This document shows, in pieces, positions 1 through 8,235 of a DNA stretch of 64,000 nt. Each line of letters opens with the position of its first letter. Positions within the stretch are counted from its first letter, which is position 1. The position numbers and the translations under genes are program-made. The stretch comes from G963665975 sp963665975 (GTDB lineage: Bacteria; Bacteroidota; Rhodothermia; Rhodothermales; Bin80): NCBI GenBank assembly GCA_963665975.1, contig OY762508.1, positions 2,356,001-2,420,000 on the forward strand. Direction: 5' to 3'. A model generated the notes under the pieces. That model did no database searches and was not told where the DNA came from. It saw nothing but the letters and a program-made list of their open reading frames with translations.

Positions 1-435
1 GCCGCGAAAGTCGCCCACCATCTGGTAGCCACGCTTGGCAAAATGCTCGTGTGCCTTGTTGCCAACTCCGATAAGGTGCAGCCTGCCAGCCTCCTTATGG
101 CTTGCATAGTTGGAGACGATCGCCTGCTCGACAGTCTTGATTACATTCGCGTTGAAAGCGCCGGCAAGCCCCCGATCTCCGGCGATCACGATGAGAAGGA
201 CTCCTTCCATGTCCGCCCGCTCAAGGAAGAGTGGGTGGGAGGAAGGATCAAAGCGCCCCTGGTGTTTGAAATGACCGATAATTTCGCTGATCTTGAATGC
301 ATAGGGGCGCGTCTTGAAGATGTTCTCCTGTGCGCGGCGCAGCTTTGCCGCCGCTACCATCTTCATGGCTCGCGTGACCTGTTGCGTGCTCGTTACCGAG
401 CCGATCCGGGTCCGTATTTCCCGTAGCGTAGCCAT
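1..435 (-). CDS. atpG: ATP synthase F1 gamma subunit, 3' part cut by window edge
   Basis: The minus-strand frame starting at the ATG of 435-433 begins MATLREIRTRIGSV and continues with TRAMKMVAAAKLRRAQ, the N-terminal coiled-coil helix of the F1 gamma subunit. Gamma is the rotor shaft that couples proton flow through Fo to the catalytic alpha3beta3 head. 145 codons are present and open to base 1, so roughly the C-terminal half lies outside the window. It follows atpA after 27 bp on the same strand, as in normal atp operons. The assignment is secure from the N-terminal sequence and the gene order. Confidence 0.95.
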   Translation of the reverse strand, partial: MATLREIRTRIGSVTSTQQVTRAMKMVAAAKLRRAQENIFKTRPYAFKISEIIGHFKHQGRFDPSSHPLFLERADMEGVLLIVIAGDRGLAGAFNANVIKTVEQAIVSNYASHKEAGRLHLIGVGNKAHEHFAKRGYQMVGDFRG

Positions 436-462
436 GGTATCCGCAGTGGTGGAAAAACAGGT

Positions 463-2055
463 CTAATGGGATTGGTAGAGTTCCACCAGACGGGTGGTTT
501 CCTGCCGGAACGCCTCTTTGGTCTCCTCTGTAAGTTGACCGGTCTCCCGAATGGCCTGCAGCGCCTCCGGTTGCCGGCTCCGCAGGTTCTCCAGCAGCTC
601 TTCTTCGAAGCGCTTGATATTACGCGTCTCAATGGCGTCGAGGAGCCCCTCGCTGCCACTGAAGATGATGGCGATCTGCTCTTCTACCGGAACGGGCGCG
701 AACTGGCCTTGCTTGAGGATTTCGACGAGGCGCTCCCCGCGCCGGATCTGGCGCTGCGTCGCCGCATCTAGATCAGAGCCAAACTTGGCGAAGGCCTCGA
801 GCTCACGGTATTGGGCAAGGTCCAGTCGGAGCATGCCGGCCGCCGATTTCATGGCCTTGATCTGTGCATTACCGCCGACGCGGCTGACAGAAATCCCGAC
901 GTTGATCGCCGGGCGCACGCCAGCATTGAACAGGTCCGGCTCGAGATAGATCTGGCCGTCCGTGATCGAAATAACGTTCGTGGGGATATAGGCATCTACC
1001 GCCCCTGCCTGTGTCTCGATCACCGGCAGGGCTGTGAGCGAGCCGCCCCCCTTGATACGACCGCGAAGCGACGGGGGAACGTCGTTCATTTGACTGGCTA
1101 CCTCCTGGCTCGCCGTGATCTTGGCGGCGCGTTCCAACAGGCGGCTGTGCAGGTAGAATACGTCTCCGGGATAGGCCTCGCGCCCAGGCGGGCGCCGGAG
1201 CAGCAGCGAGACCTGGCGATAGGCCACCGCCTGCTTTGACAGGTCGTCGTACATCACCAGCGCGTGGCGTCCCGTGTCGCGGAAGTACTCGCCGATGCAC
1301 GCCCCGGCAAACGGGGCAATAAACTGGAGCGGTGCGGCGACCGACGCGGGTGCGTTTACGATCACGGTATACTCCATCGCCCCGTTTTCTTCCAGCGCGC
1401 GCTTGACCTGGGCGACGGTAGAGGCCTTCTGTCCGATGGCGACGTAGATGCAATAGACGGGGGCGTCTGTTTCGTACGTCGCCTTCTGGCTGATCATGGT
1501 ATCGATAAGTACCGCGGTTTTGCCGGTCTGACGGTCGCCAATGACGAGTTCGCGCTGTCCGCGGCCGATCGGAATCATGGAGTCGATCGCCTTGATCCCC
1601 GTAAACAGCGGCTCAAATACCGGTTCGCGGTAGATGACGCTCGGCGCCTTGCGCTCGAGCGGCATTTCGCAGGCTTCCCCTGTCAGTGCTCCGAGGCCGT
1701 CCAGAGGTTGCCCCAGCGGGTCGATAACACGCCCGAGCATGCTGTCGGTGACCTGGATAGAGGCGATCCGCTCTGTGCGGCGCGCCTGGTCGCCCTCCTT
1801 GACCTTGTCGGCGCCGCCGAAGAGGACTACACCAACGTTATCCTCTTCCAGGTTCAGCACCATGCCGGTGACTTCCCGCTCGGGGAATTCGACGAGTTCG
1901 CCGGCCTGGACTTGCGAAAGGCCGTACAGCCGGGCGATGCCATCGCCTACCTGCAGCACCGTGCCTACTTCGTAGATATCCGTTTCCGCAGTAAAGCCGC
2001 CGAGCTCCTGTCGCAATACGGAGGTTACCTCATCGGGTCGAATCGCCGTTGCCAT
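463..2055 (-). CDS. atpA: ATP synthase F1 alpha subunit
   Basis: This 530-residue protein has the usual length for the F1 alpha subunit, the non-catalytic nucleotide-binding subunit of the F1 head. It opens with a beta-barrel domain, and the Walker A loop GDRQTGKT lies at residues 173-180, in the alpha-type form. The LVMYDDLSKQA segment supplies the Walker B aspartate. The ATG start at 2055 lies 43 bp after the atpH stop. It sits between atpH and atpG on the minus strand and is presumably cotranscribed with them. The matching catalytic beta subunit is not here; it is encoded about 20 kb away at 22.4-23.8 kb. Confidence 0.98.
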   Translation of the reverse strand: MATAIRPDEVTSVLRQELGGFTAETDIYEVGTVLQVGDGIARLYGLSQVQAGELVEFPEREVTGMVLNLEEDNVGVVLFGGADKVKEGDQARRTERIASIQVTDSMLGRVIDPLGQPLDGLGALTGEACEMPLERKAPSVIYREPVFEPLFTGIKAIDSMIPIGRGQRELVIGDRQTGKTAVLIDTMISQKATYETDAPVYCIYVAIGQKASTVAQVKRALEENGAMEYTVIVNAPASVAAPLQFIAPFAGACIGEYFRDTGRHALVMYDDLSKQAVAYRQVSLLLRRPPGREAYPGDVFYLHSRLLERAAKITASQEVASQMNDVPPSLRGRIKGGGSLTALPVIETQAGAVDAYIPTNVISITDGQIYLEPDLFNAGVRPAINVGISVSRVGGNAQIKAMKSAAGMLRLDLAQYRELEAFAKFGSDLDAATQRQIRRGERLVEILKQGQFAPVPVEEQIAIIFSGSEGLLDAIETRNIKRFEEELLENLRSRQPEALQAIRETGQLTEETKEAFRQETTRLVELYQSH

Positions 2056-2098
2056 TATAGGTATCGCAAAGATTGAACAAAAGAGATGTCCGGGAGCA

Positions 2099-2632
2099 CT
2101 ACACGTTGGCGCCCAGGTGGGTCCTCAGTCGCGCCAGATGGTGACGAACGCTGCCGTCATGGACGGTGTCACCCATACGGATGACGAGGCCTCCCAACAA
2201 GTCAGGGTTGCAGGTAACATCAAGGCGTACGCGTTGTCCCGTACGCTCTTCAAGGGCCGCGCGGAGGCGCGCGGTATCGCTCTTCTGCAGTGGTGCGGCT
2301 GCCTGAACGTGGGCAGTAGTCACGCCCTCTTCCTGCGCGCGCAGCGCGTGAAACGTCTGTACGATTGCAGGCAGCAAGTCTTCGCGCTTGCGCTGGATGA
2401 CCAGGCGCAAAAAGCGCATGGTCACGGGGTGCACTCGGCTTTCAAACAGCGCAACGAGGACCCCAAGCTTCTTCTCGCGGGAGACGACCGGGCTTTTCAG
2501 GCTCAGCGACAGCTGGCGGGAGGCATCGATGCTTTCTCGCACCAGGTCCACATCGTCACCGATGCGCGGCTCGTGAGTCGACTCGCTGTATAGAGCACGG
2601 GCATACCGTCGTACGACAGGATCATGCAGCAT
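2099..2632 (-). CDS. atpH: ATP synthase F1 delta subunit
   Basis: The product of about 177 residues carries the N-terminal motif VVRRYARALY typical of the delta (OSCP) subunit, which clamps the top of F1 to the b-subunit stator. A longer reading starts at TTG 2647 and overlaps the atpF stop by four bases (TTGA). I prefer the ATG at 2632 because it places the conserved RRYARAL motif at the usual distance from the N-terminus; neither start has a clear Shine-Dalgarno sequence. It lies between atpF and atpA as in standard atp operons. Confidence 0.93.
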   Translation of the reverse strand: MLHDPVVRRYARALYSESTHEPRIGDDVDLVRESIDASRQLSLSLKSPVVSREKKLGVLVALFESRVHPVTMRFLRLVIQRKREDLLPAIVQTFHALRAQEEGVTTAHVQAAAPLQKSDTARLRAALEERTGQRVRLDVTCNPDLLGGLVIRMGDTVHDGSVRHHLARLRTHLGANV

Positions 2633-2643
2633 GGCGCACAGGG

Positions 2644-3153
2644 TCAATTCGGCGAGTAATCACTGATAAACCGGTCAACGAGGCCTCGTTGCCGCTCAGC
2701 ATCCAGGTTTTCGCGCAGGATGTGCTCTGCTGCCTCGATGGCAAGCAGTGCCACCTCTTTCCGGAGCGCCTCCAGGGCGCCATCGCGCTCTCGGGCAATG
2801 TCCTCCTGGGCCTGCAGGCGCAGGTCCTTGATCTGCTCGCGCGTCTTCTGGACTTCGTCAGCGCGTACGCGCTCCGCCTCTTCGCGAGCCGCATGGACGA
2901 TGCGCTGCGCTTCACGTTCGGTATCGCGGAGGGCGGATTCATTGCTCGCCGCAAGTTGCCGACTCTCCTCCATCGCCTTTTCGGCGCGTTGCAGCGCGTC
3001 ATCAATGGTGCGTTCACGCTCTTCGAGCGCACCTGTAATGGGCCCCCAGGCGAAGCGCTTGAGGATCCACAAGAGCAACCCGAACACGATGCTAAGCCAG
3101 ACTACCAGGCCCAGGTTCGGGCTCAGCAGGTTTGCGGCAAAAAATGCAATCAC
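2644..3153 (-). CDS. atpF: ATP synthase Fo b subunit
   Basis: This 169-residue protein has one N-terminal membrane helix (about residues 5-30, rich in L, V and W) followed by a long charged helix full of E, R and A. That is the architecture of subunit b, which forms the peripheral stalk of the Fo stator. The stop codon touches or overlaps the start region of atpH, and the gene follows atpE by 42 bp. Length and position are both normal for the family. Confidence 0.95.
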   Translation of the reverse strand: MIAFFAANLLSPNLGLVVWLSIVFGLLLWILKRFAWGPITGALEERERTIDDALQRAEKAMEESRQLAASNESALRDTEREAQRIVHAAREEAERVRADEVQKTREQIKDLRLQAQEDIARERDGALEALRKEVALLAIEAAEHILRENLDAERQRGLVDRFISDYSPN

Positions 3154-3195
3154 AGTCAGCCTCCGAGTTCAAGAGGCAGGTGCCCGCACGGGCGC

Positions 3196-3426
3196 CTAGG
3201 CCTTGATGTTGAGCAAGAAACAGATGACCAGTCCGAAGAGCGCCACGCCTTCGATGAATGCGGCGGCAATGATCATCGCCCTCTGAATCTCGTTGGTGGC
3301 ATCCGGCTGGCGGGCGATGCCCTCCATTGCCGGGCCCGCCAGGCGCCCGATACCGATACCTGCTCCCAGGGCGATCAACCCTGCGCCAATGCCGGCGCCA
3401 AGCCACGCCAATCCAAGTGGTTCCAT
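3196..3426 (-). CDS. atpE: ATP synthase Fo c subunit (rotor ring)
   Basis: The 76-residue hairpin of two glycine-rich membrane helices is subunit c, the monomer of the ion-driven rotor ring. Helix 1 contains the GAGIGIG repeat and the polar loop reads ARQPD. The ion-binding carboxylate is Glu59 in AAAFIEGVALF. The residue after it is Gly, and the Ser/Thr seen in Na+-binding c subunits at this position is absent, so proton coupling is the better inference. A good ribosome site (CTGGAG) lies about 6 nt before the ATG, which suits a highly translated subunit. Confidence 0.97.
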   Translation of the reverse strand: MEPLGLAWLGAGIGAGLIALGAGIGIGRLAGPAMEGIARQPDATNEIQRAMIIAAAFIEGVALFGLVICFLLNIKA

Positions 3427-3447
3427 GACAACTCCAGAGTTTTACGG

Positions 3448-4608
3448 TTAATGAGTGGGAGAGAGGCCTGCTTCCCCGACAGATTCGGGGGCATGCTCAT
3501 GGGTCTCTTCGTGCCCGTGTTCGGCAATAGCCATGCCGATAAAGAGCGCAGAGAGAATGGTGAATATGTACGCCTGAATGAAGGCGATAAGGATTTCCAG
3601 GAGGTACACAAACAGCGTGAACGCCAGACTGGCTGGCACTACGCCGTATCCAGCAACGGGGCCGAACTGCTGATTTAGCATGAAGATCATTCCGATCAGA
3701 CTCAGGATAACCAGATGCCCCGCAGTCATGTTGGCAAACAGGCGGATGGCTAGCGCAATCGGCTTTATAAACAAGCCCATGACTTCCGTCGGGATAAGCA
3801 TGAGCTTGACCAAGACCGGCATGCCCGGCGGCCAGAACACGTGCAGCCAGTGGTCTCGGGAGGCGTTGAACTGCGTGAGGAAGAAGGTGCATGTCGCCAG
3901 AACGGCGGTGACCATAATATTGGAGGTCGCTGTGGCTCCGAACGGCACCAGACCCAGCAGATTGCACGTCAGGACGAAGAAGAACACGGTTAGCAAATAC
4001 GGCAGGAATTTCCGGTAGCGGTCTTCGCCAAGATTTGGCCGAGCAATGTCGTCGCGCACGAAGACGATGAACGTCTCAAAGAGGTTTTGCACGATGCCTC
4101 GCGGCGCAGAGCTGCGTCCGACGCCGCGCTTGTAGCGCCCGGCAAGATTCAGGAAGAGAGTCAGCAGCATGCCTGCCGCCAGCATGGCGAAGACCAGGTG
4201 CCGCGTGATAGAAAGGTCGATCACGACACTTCCGGAAGCGGGCACCAACTGCACATCCAGATGCTTTCCGCTGGCAATGAGCGTTTCCACAGAGCTTGCC
4301 TGCGCAGGATCGCCAGTAGCGTGCTCGCCGTCGTCCTCCTTTCCGTGCTCGCCCCCGGCTACGAATTCTCCAGACCGCAGTGCCGCCGCTGTGCCTGTGT
4401 ACAGGCGCAGGCTCATTTCCCCGGCACTGTCGCGGACCAGCAACAGCCGCGGCAGTTCTACCTTGCCGAGCGGCTCAAAGTCCATATAGTAGCCGTCCGC
4501 CGTATGATGGAGTGCATCAAAATCCTCCTCCTCGCCAGTAGCGCCACTGGGGTTGGCGAGCGTGAAGCCAGATAGCAGAATGAATAGGATCCCGCTGAAG
4601 CTACTCAT
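3448..4608 (-). CDS. atpB: ATP synthase Fo a subunit with long N-terminal extension
   Basis: The C-terminal two thirds match subunit a, which forms the two proton half-channels against the c ring. The essential arginine is Arg289 in LAIRLFANMTAGH, followed by several hydrophobic helices. At 386 residues it is about 120-140 longer than the E. coli protein. The extra N-terminus starts with a signal-like hydrophobic segment (residues 4-18), followed by an acidic and His-containing domain up to about residue 130. Comparable extensions are known in Bacteroidota AtpB. The gene sits 10 bp after the atpI-like gene and 21 bp before atpE. Confidence 0.95.
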   Translation of the reverse strand: MSSFSGILFILLSGFTLANPSGATGEEEDFDALHHTADGYYMDFEPLGKVELPRLLLVRDSAGEMSLRLYTGTAAALRSGEFVAGGEHGKEDDGEHATGDPAQASSVETLIASGKHLDVQLVPASGSVVIDLSITRHLVFAMLAAGMLLTLFLNLAGRYKRGVGRSSAPRGIVQNLFETFIVFVRDDIARPNLGEDRYRKFLPYLLTVFFFVLTCNLLGLVPFGATATSNIMVTAVLATCTFFLTQFNASRDHWLHVFWPPGMPVLVKLMLIPTEVMGLFIKPIALAIRLFANMTAGHLVILSLIGMIFMLNQQFGPVAGYGVVPASLAFTLFVYLLEILIAFIQAYIFTILSALFIGMAIAEHGHEETHEHAPESVGEAGLSPTH

Positions 4609-4618
4609 ATTGAGTGAC

Positions 4619-4903
4619 TTAATCCTGTTGATCCATGCGGATAGCGTACCATATCTCTACGGCCATAACGACAAGTATGGTCGCCGCAAAGGCACCAATA
4701 AATGCAATGGTTTCTACGGGTATCCAGATGAAGACAACGGCGATAACGCATATAGCCACCACTATTCGGATGAACATGCCACCCAGGATGATGGTAGTAA
4801 ACTGTTGTACGTTACGTCCCTTGGAGAGGCGGACCCCCAGGAGGGAAGCCGCACCGTACAAGATGCCGATGCCCATTCCCAAGGCAACACTCCAGAGCAC
4901 CAT
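4619..4903 (-). CDS. atpI: ATP synthase I-like small membrane protein
   Basis: This 94-residue protein has three or four hydrophobic segments (about 2-20, 34-52 and 58-84) and no soluble domain. Its position immediately before atpB matches the AtpI family, thought to help assemble the c ring or to transport Mg2+/Ca2+. The sequence GILYGAASLLGVRLSKG is compatible with that family but I see no diagnostic catalytic residue. The assignment therefore leans on gene order and membrane topology. The ATG at 4903 is the only reasonable start. Confidence 0.7.
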   Translation of the reverse strand: MVLWSVALGMGIGILYGAASLLGVRLSKGRNVQQFTTIILGGMFIRIVVAICVIAVVFIWIPVETIAFIGAFAATILVVMAVEIWYAIRMDQQD

Positions 4904-4997
4904 GTTCTGCCCTCTCGAACCGCATTGAACCGCAAACTACACAAGAAGACCCCGTACTCCGTGCGGTGAAGGGTTGAATTATACATGAATGGCGCAA

Positions 4998-5243
4998 TCA
5001 GGGGGGGCGCTTGCGAGAAGCGCTGTTGAGATCAGAGACCATTCGGTACAAGCGGGCGAAAACAGACACGATGCCCAGGATAGCCAGCACCAGAAGAATC
5101 CACGGCTCGGTGCCAAGCCACTGGTCCAGCAGATAGCCAGCGCCGACAAAGAGGCCCATTGTGAGGGCTATCTGCACTCCGAAGGACAACAGCGGCGCGA
5201 TTTCGCGCATGCTTTGTTGCCAATCACCTCTGGCGCGCGTCAC
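4998..5243 (-). CDS. AtpZ/AtpI-family protein
   Basis: This 81-residue protein has two membrane helices (about 16-37 and 46-66) separated by YLLDQWLGTEPW. This is the typical pattern of the AtpZ/AtpI family (putative F0F1-ATPase assembly or cation-channel subunit), which often reads GYxxDxxxxTxPW. The start is GTG at 5243 and overlaps the TGA stop of the bactofilin gene by four bases (GTGA), indicating translational coupling. It lies 94 bp upstream of the atpI-like gene in the same operon. The function of this family is not settled. Confidence 0.8.
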   Translation of the reverse strand: MTRARGDWQQSMREIAPLLSFGVQIALTMGLFVGAGYLLDQWLGTEPWILLVLAILGIVSVFARLYRMVSDLNSASRKRPP

Positions 5244-5707
5244 GATGCTGTCGCGGAAGATGACAAAGGCTCGGTCTCTTTGCGCGCATCGGGAATTGCA
5301 AGCGTCTTGCTGTTAATCTGCCCACGCTGGCCGGTCTGACACTCGCCGTTAAACATTGCGCCCTCCTCCACAATCAGGCGACCGGTCTTGATACTGCCGG
5401 AAACGTCGGCCGAACTGCTCAGGCACAGGATTTCCGAGACGACCAGATCGCCTTTAACGCGTCCGGCAACGGTGGCATTGGCGGCGAATACTTCACCTTC
5501 GACCGAGCCTTCTTCGCTGATGACGCAGCGTCCCTTGATGTCCAGACTACCCTTGACATGTCCGCTGATACGAAGATCACTGGCCGCTTGCACGCTGCCT
5601 TCAAAGGCGGAGTTGGCTGCGACGATGGTCACCTGAGCTGCGGATGGTTCGTGCAATGGTTTGGCCATTGATTGGTTGGTCTCCTTGTTGGTGCTGAATC
5701 GTGCCAT
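5240..5707 (-). CDS. bactofilin family cytoskeletal protein
   Basis: The 155-residue protein is built of repeated glycine-punctuated beta-strands (GSVQAASDLRISGHVKGS, then GSVEGEVFAANATVAGRVKG). This is the right-handed beta-helix of bactofilins (formerly DUF583), which polymerise without nucleotide on the inner face of the membrane. The core spans about residues 25-125, with disordered ends rich in S, T and K. It stands just downstream of an M23 peptidase gene on the same strand, a pairing often seen where bactofilins localise cell-wall hydrolases. A second in-frame ATG at residue 14 is an alternative start. Confidence 0.92.
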   Translation of the reverse strand: MARFSTNKETNQSMAKPLHEPSAAQVTIVAANSAFEGSVQAASDLRISGHVKGSLDIKGRCVISEEGSVEGEVFAANATVAGRVKGDLVVSEILCLSSSADVSGSIKTGRLIVEEGAMFNGECQTGQRGQINSKTLAIPDARKETEPLSSSATAS

Positions 5708-5798
5708 AGGTTACATGAGCATCGAAGCAAAAGCCACCGAAGCTATGTCTTGTTAAACGATAACGGAATCAAAAATAGCATGCATGACACAAGAAAGT

Positions 5799-6701
5799 CT
5801 ACATACCCAACAGATACATGCGTGGATCCTGCGCCAACCCGTTATTCCACAATTCAAAATGCAGGTGCGGCCCGGTGGTGTACTCTCCCGAGTTGCCACT
5901 CAGCGCGATGGCCTCCCGCAGGCTAACGCGGTCCGCCACGCGCTTGAGGAGGCGCGCATTGTGTTTGTACACCGAGACGACCCCGTCTGCGTGCTGGACG
6001 GCGATGGAATAGCCGCCTTTTTGTGTCCAGTCTGCCAGAATTACGTATCCATCTCCGATCGAACGTACCAGGGATCCTTCTTCGGTCGCGATGTCTATCG
6101 CGTAGTGTCCTGTAGCAGCATCGAACCCGCGGCTCAGGAATCCGGTGACGGGCGGCTGGGCCGGCAGCGGAAGGCGGGACAGCCACCCGCCGTCGGAAAT
6201 CATTTGCAACGGCATTTCCGACGCAACCGGCAAGTGTGTAATAGGCCATGCCGGCTGCTCATGGTCCGTCCGGTTCTGCGACAGCGGCTCGGCGTTGTAT
6301 CGCCCGTCTGCGCGAGCAGAAGGCGACCCGTCTATGTTTATGCGTGATGCGGTTACTGTCGAGGTGTCAATTTCTCCAGTGATTAGCCTGCGGAGTTGCT
6401 CCACATACGCGCGCTGCATTTCCAGCGAGTCTTCGAGACTGGCCAGCCTTGCGAGCGTCAGCCGGGAATTATTGCGAATTTCTGTTCTGCTAATCCCTGT
6501 TTGAAGCGCATTGGTCGGCAGGAAGATGACAACAACGGCAATCACGAGTGTAATGCCGGCAGTATACAGTACCAAGGCAGTGCGGAGCTTGCGGGGCTTA
6601 AATTTGAATTGCCGTACCGGCGTACGTGAGCCCTCATCATAGATCAGGATCGAACGCACGGCATCCGAACCACGGAAGAGGGAGCTTAGAAAAGACCACA
6701 T
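5799..6701 (-). CDS. M23 (LytM-type) peptidoglycan peptidase, membrane anchored
   Basis: The protein has 300 residues. It has a basic N-terminus, one membrane helix (about 42-61), a helical linker with an RL-rich stretch, and a C-terminal LytM domain. The zinc ligands are visible as GHYAIDIA (the H-x3-D motif) and GPHLHFELW at about 277-285, so the active site looks complete. Family members cut peptide cross-links of peptidoglycan in the periplasm. It lies upstream of the bactofilin gene and downstream of dciA. The context suggests a morphogenetic hydrolase positioned by bactofilin. Confidence 0.93.
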   Translation of the reverse strand: MWSFLSSLFRGSDAVRSILIYDEGSRTPVRQFKFKPRKLRTALVLYTAGITLVIAVVVIFLPTNALQTGISRTEIRNNSRLTLARLASLEDSLEMQRAYVEQLRRLITGEIDTSTVTASRINIDGSPSARADGRYNAEPLSQNRTDHEQPAWPITHLPVASEMPLQMISDGGWLSRLPLPAQPPVTGFLSRGFDAATGHYAIDIATEEGSLVRSIGDGYVILADWTQKGGYSIAVQHADGVVSVYKHNARLLKRVADRVSLREAIALSGNSGEYTTGPHLHFELWNNGLAQDPRMYLLGM

Positions 6702-6785
6702 GGTGGTAGCGAAAATTCGTCCGGTAAAAAGGATGACATCCGGCGTGTGGTACGCCGCAATGCCACAAGGAATCCACGCCGACCG

Positions 6786-7091
6786 TTACCGAAAGACGAT
6801 TTCCGCAATACGTGCACGGCCGAGTTCTTCATTCAGACGGGCCAGCCAGTCTCCACGTTGCAGGTTTAGTTCATGTCGCCAGGCAGCGGACCTGATTCGG
6901 ACGTGCAAGCGATCCTTGGTTATCCAGACCTTCTCGGTCACGGCGTTGATCGGTGCGCCGGCCAATGCTGCCCACGTTTCCATGATGGTGACTTCTTCAA
7001 ACTTCTTTCGCCAGCCCGCGGCGTCGATCACCGTTTGCAGCACTGCGCCGACCGGTTTGGGGTCTCGGACAACCATTGGGGTATAGAACAC
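6786..7091 (-). CDS. dciA: DciA-like (DUF721) replicative helicase loader
   Basis: This 101-residue protein matches the DUF721/DciA core. It has a helical segment ending in ETWAALAGAPINAVTEKVW followed by the strand-turn-strand KDRLHVRIRSAAWRHEL. DciA helps load the DnaB helicase in bacteria without DnaC. The start at 7091 faces the divergent gluQ gene, leaving about 80 bp for two promoters. It heads the minus-strand series that continues into the envelope and atp genes, though cotranscription over the whole distance is unproven. Confidence 0.85.
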   Translation of the reverse strand: MFYTPMVVRDPKPVGAVLQTVIDAAGWRKKFEEVTIMETWAALAGAPINAVTEKVWITKDRLHVRIRSAAWRHELNLQRGDWLARLNEELGRARIAEIVFR

Positions 7092-7174
7092 AGTGTGGGC
7101 AGGAGAGTTGGTGGATCACAATATACGAAAGGTACGTTCGGACGAACTGTTCACGCTTGCATGAGACGCTTAGG

Positions 7175-8128
7175 ATGATGGCCGCCCCCAGGATGCCGCA
7201 TGGGCGCTATGCCCCGTCACCGACGGGATTGCTGCATCTGGGTAGTGCGCGCACGGCGCTCGTGGCCTGGCTTTCCGCGCGCGCGGCCCGCGGCCGGTTT
7301 AGTCTGCGTATCGAGGACATCGATCGCCCACGCGAAGTGCCGGGCATGGCGCAGGCGATTGTGAATGACCTGGCCTGGCTCGGCCTGGATTGGGACGATG
7401 CACCTGTCCGGCAATCCGAGCGCCATGTGCACTACGAGGCCGCACTGGACCAGTTGCAGCGCCGTGGCAGGCTGTTTCCGTGCCGATATTCACGTCGGGA
7501 TCTGGAGCAGATTGCGACTGCACCCCATGGGAATGAGCGCGTGACGCGGTACCCCGCGTCCCTGCGCCCGACGGACCTTCCATCGAACTGGTATGCCTCC
7601 TTTCGGAAGACCACCGGAGATGCTGCCCTGCGCTTCATGGTAGCGCCTGGCGTCGTAACGTTCGACGATCACGTCTTTGGTGCGACCACCGAAGACGTTG
7701 CCAGCACCGTCGGAGATTTTGTGGTCTGGCGCCGGGACGGGATCTGGGCCTATCAGTTTGCTGTCGTAGTGGACGATCTGTTGACCGGGATAACCGAGGT
7801 CGTGCGCGGAGCAGATCTATTGGATTCGACGGCGCGGCAGATTCTGCTTTTCCAGGCATTGGGCGGTGTGGTCCCGACCTATACGCATGTTCCTCTTGTG
7901 GTAAATGGGGACGGCCAAAAACTCTCCAAGCGCGATAAGGCGCTGAGTGTGGCCGCGCTCCGGGATGCGGGCGTGGATGCCGAGACCGTAGTTGGCGTGT
8001 TAGGTGCTTCGCTGAGACTATTGCCCGAGGTGAGACGTTGCAAGCCAGAGGCGCTCATAGCGCGCTTTGACTGGAAGCGGATTCCCAGGGAGCCGTGGCG
8101 ACTCTCGTGTTGGCCTCAACGTCTTTAA
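7175..8128 (+). CDS. gluQ: glutamyl-Q tRNA(Asp) synthetase
   Basis: About 317 residues encode the class I catalytic core of GluRS without an anticodon-binding domain, the hallmark of GluQ-RS. This enzyme attaches glutamate to queuosine in tRNA(Asp). The HIGH-type signature lies in APSPTGLLHLGS near residue 13 and the KMSKS-type loop is QKLSKRDKA. IEDIDRPREVPG is the expected substrate-binding segment. Two tandem ATGs (7175 and 7178) follow an AGG, and the open frame upstream of them lacks family similarity, so I start here. A separate TolC gene follows. Confidence 0.93.
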   Translation: MMAAPRMPHGRYAPSPTGLLHLGSARTALVAWLSARAARGRFSLRIEDIDRPREVPGMAQAIVNDLAWLGLDWDDAPVRQSERHVHYEAALDQLQRRGRLFPCRYSRRDLEQIATAPHGNERVTRYPASLRPTDLPSNWYASFRKTTGDAALRFMVAPGVVTFDDHVFGATTEDVASTVGDFVVWRRDGIWAYQFAVVVDDLLTGITEVVRGADLLDSTARQILLFQALGGVVPTYTHVPLVVNGDGQKLSKRDKALSVAALRDAGVDAETVVGVLGASLRLLPEVRRCKPEALIARFDWKRIPREPWRLSCWPQRL

Positions 8129-8235
8129 TGGGAGCATCCGTACGAGACATGCACGTGCGGTCGTTACCTGAGCGAATTTCCACGCGGCTTGTACCGTGGG
8201 ACCTGGCCGTGTCCCTCCAATATTCTGCATTTACC

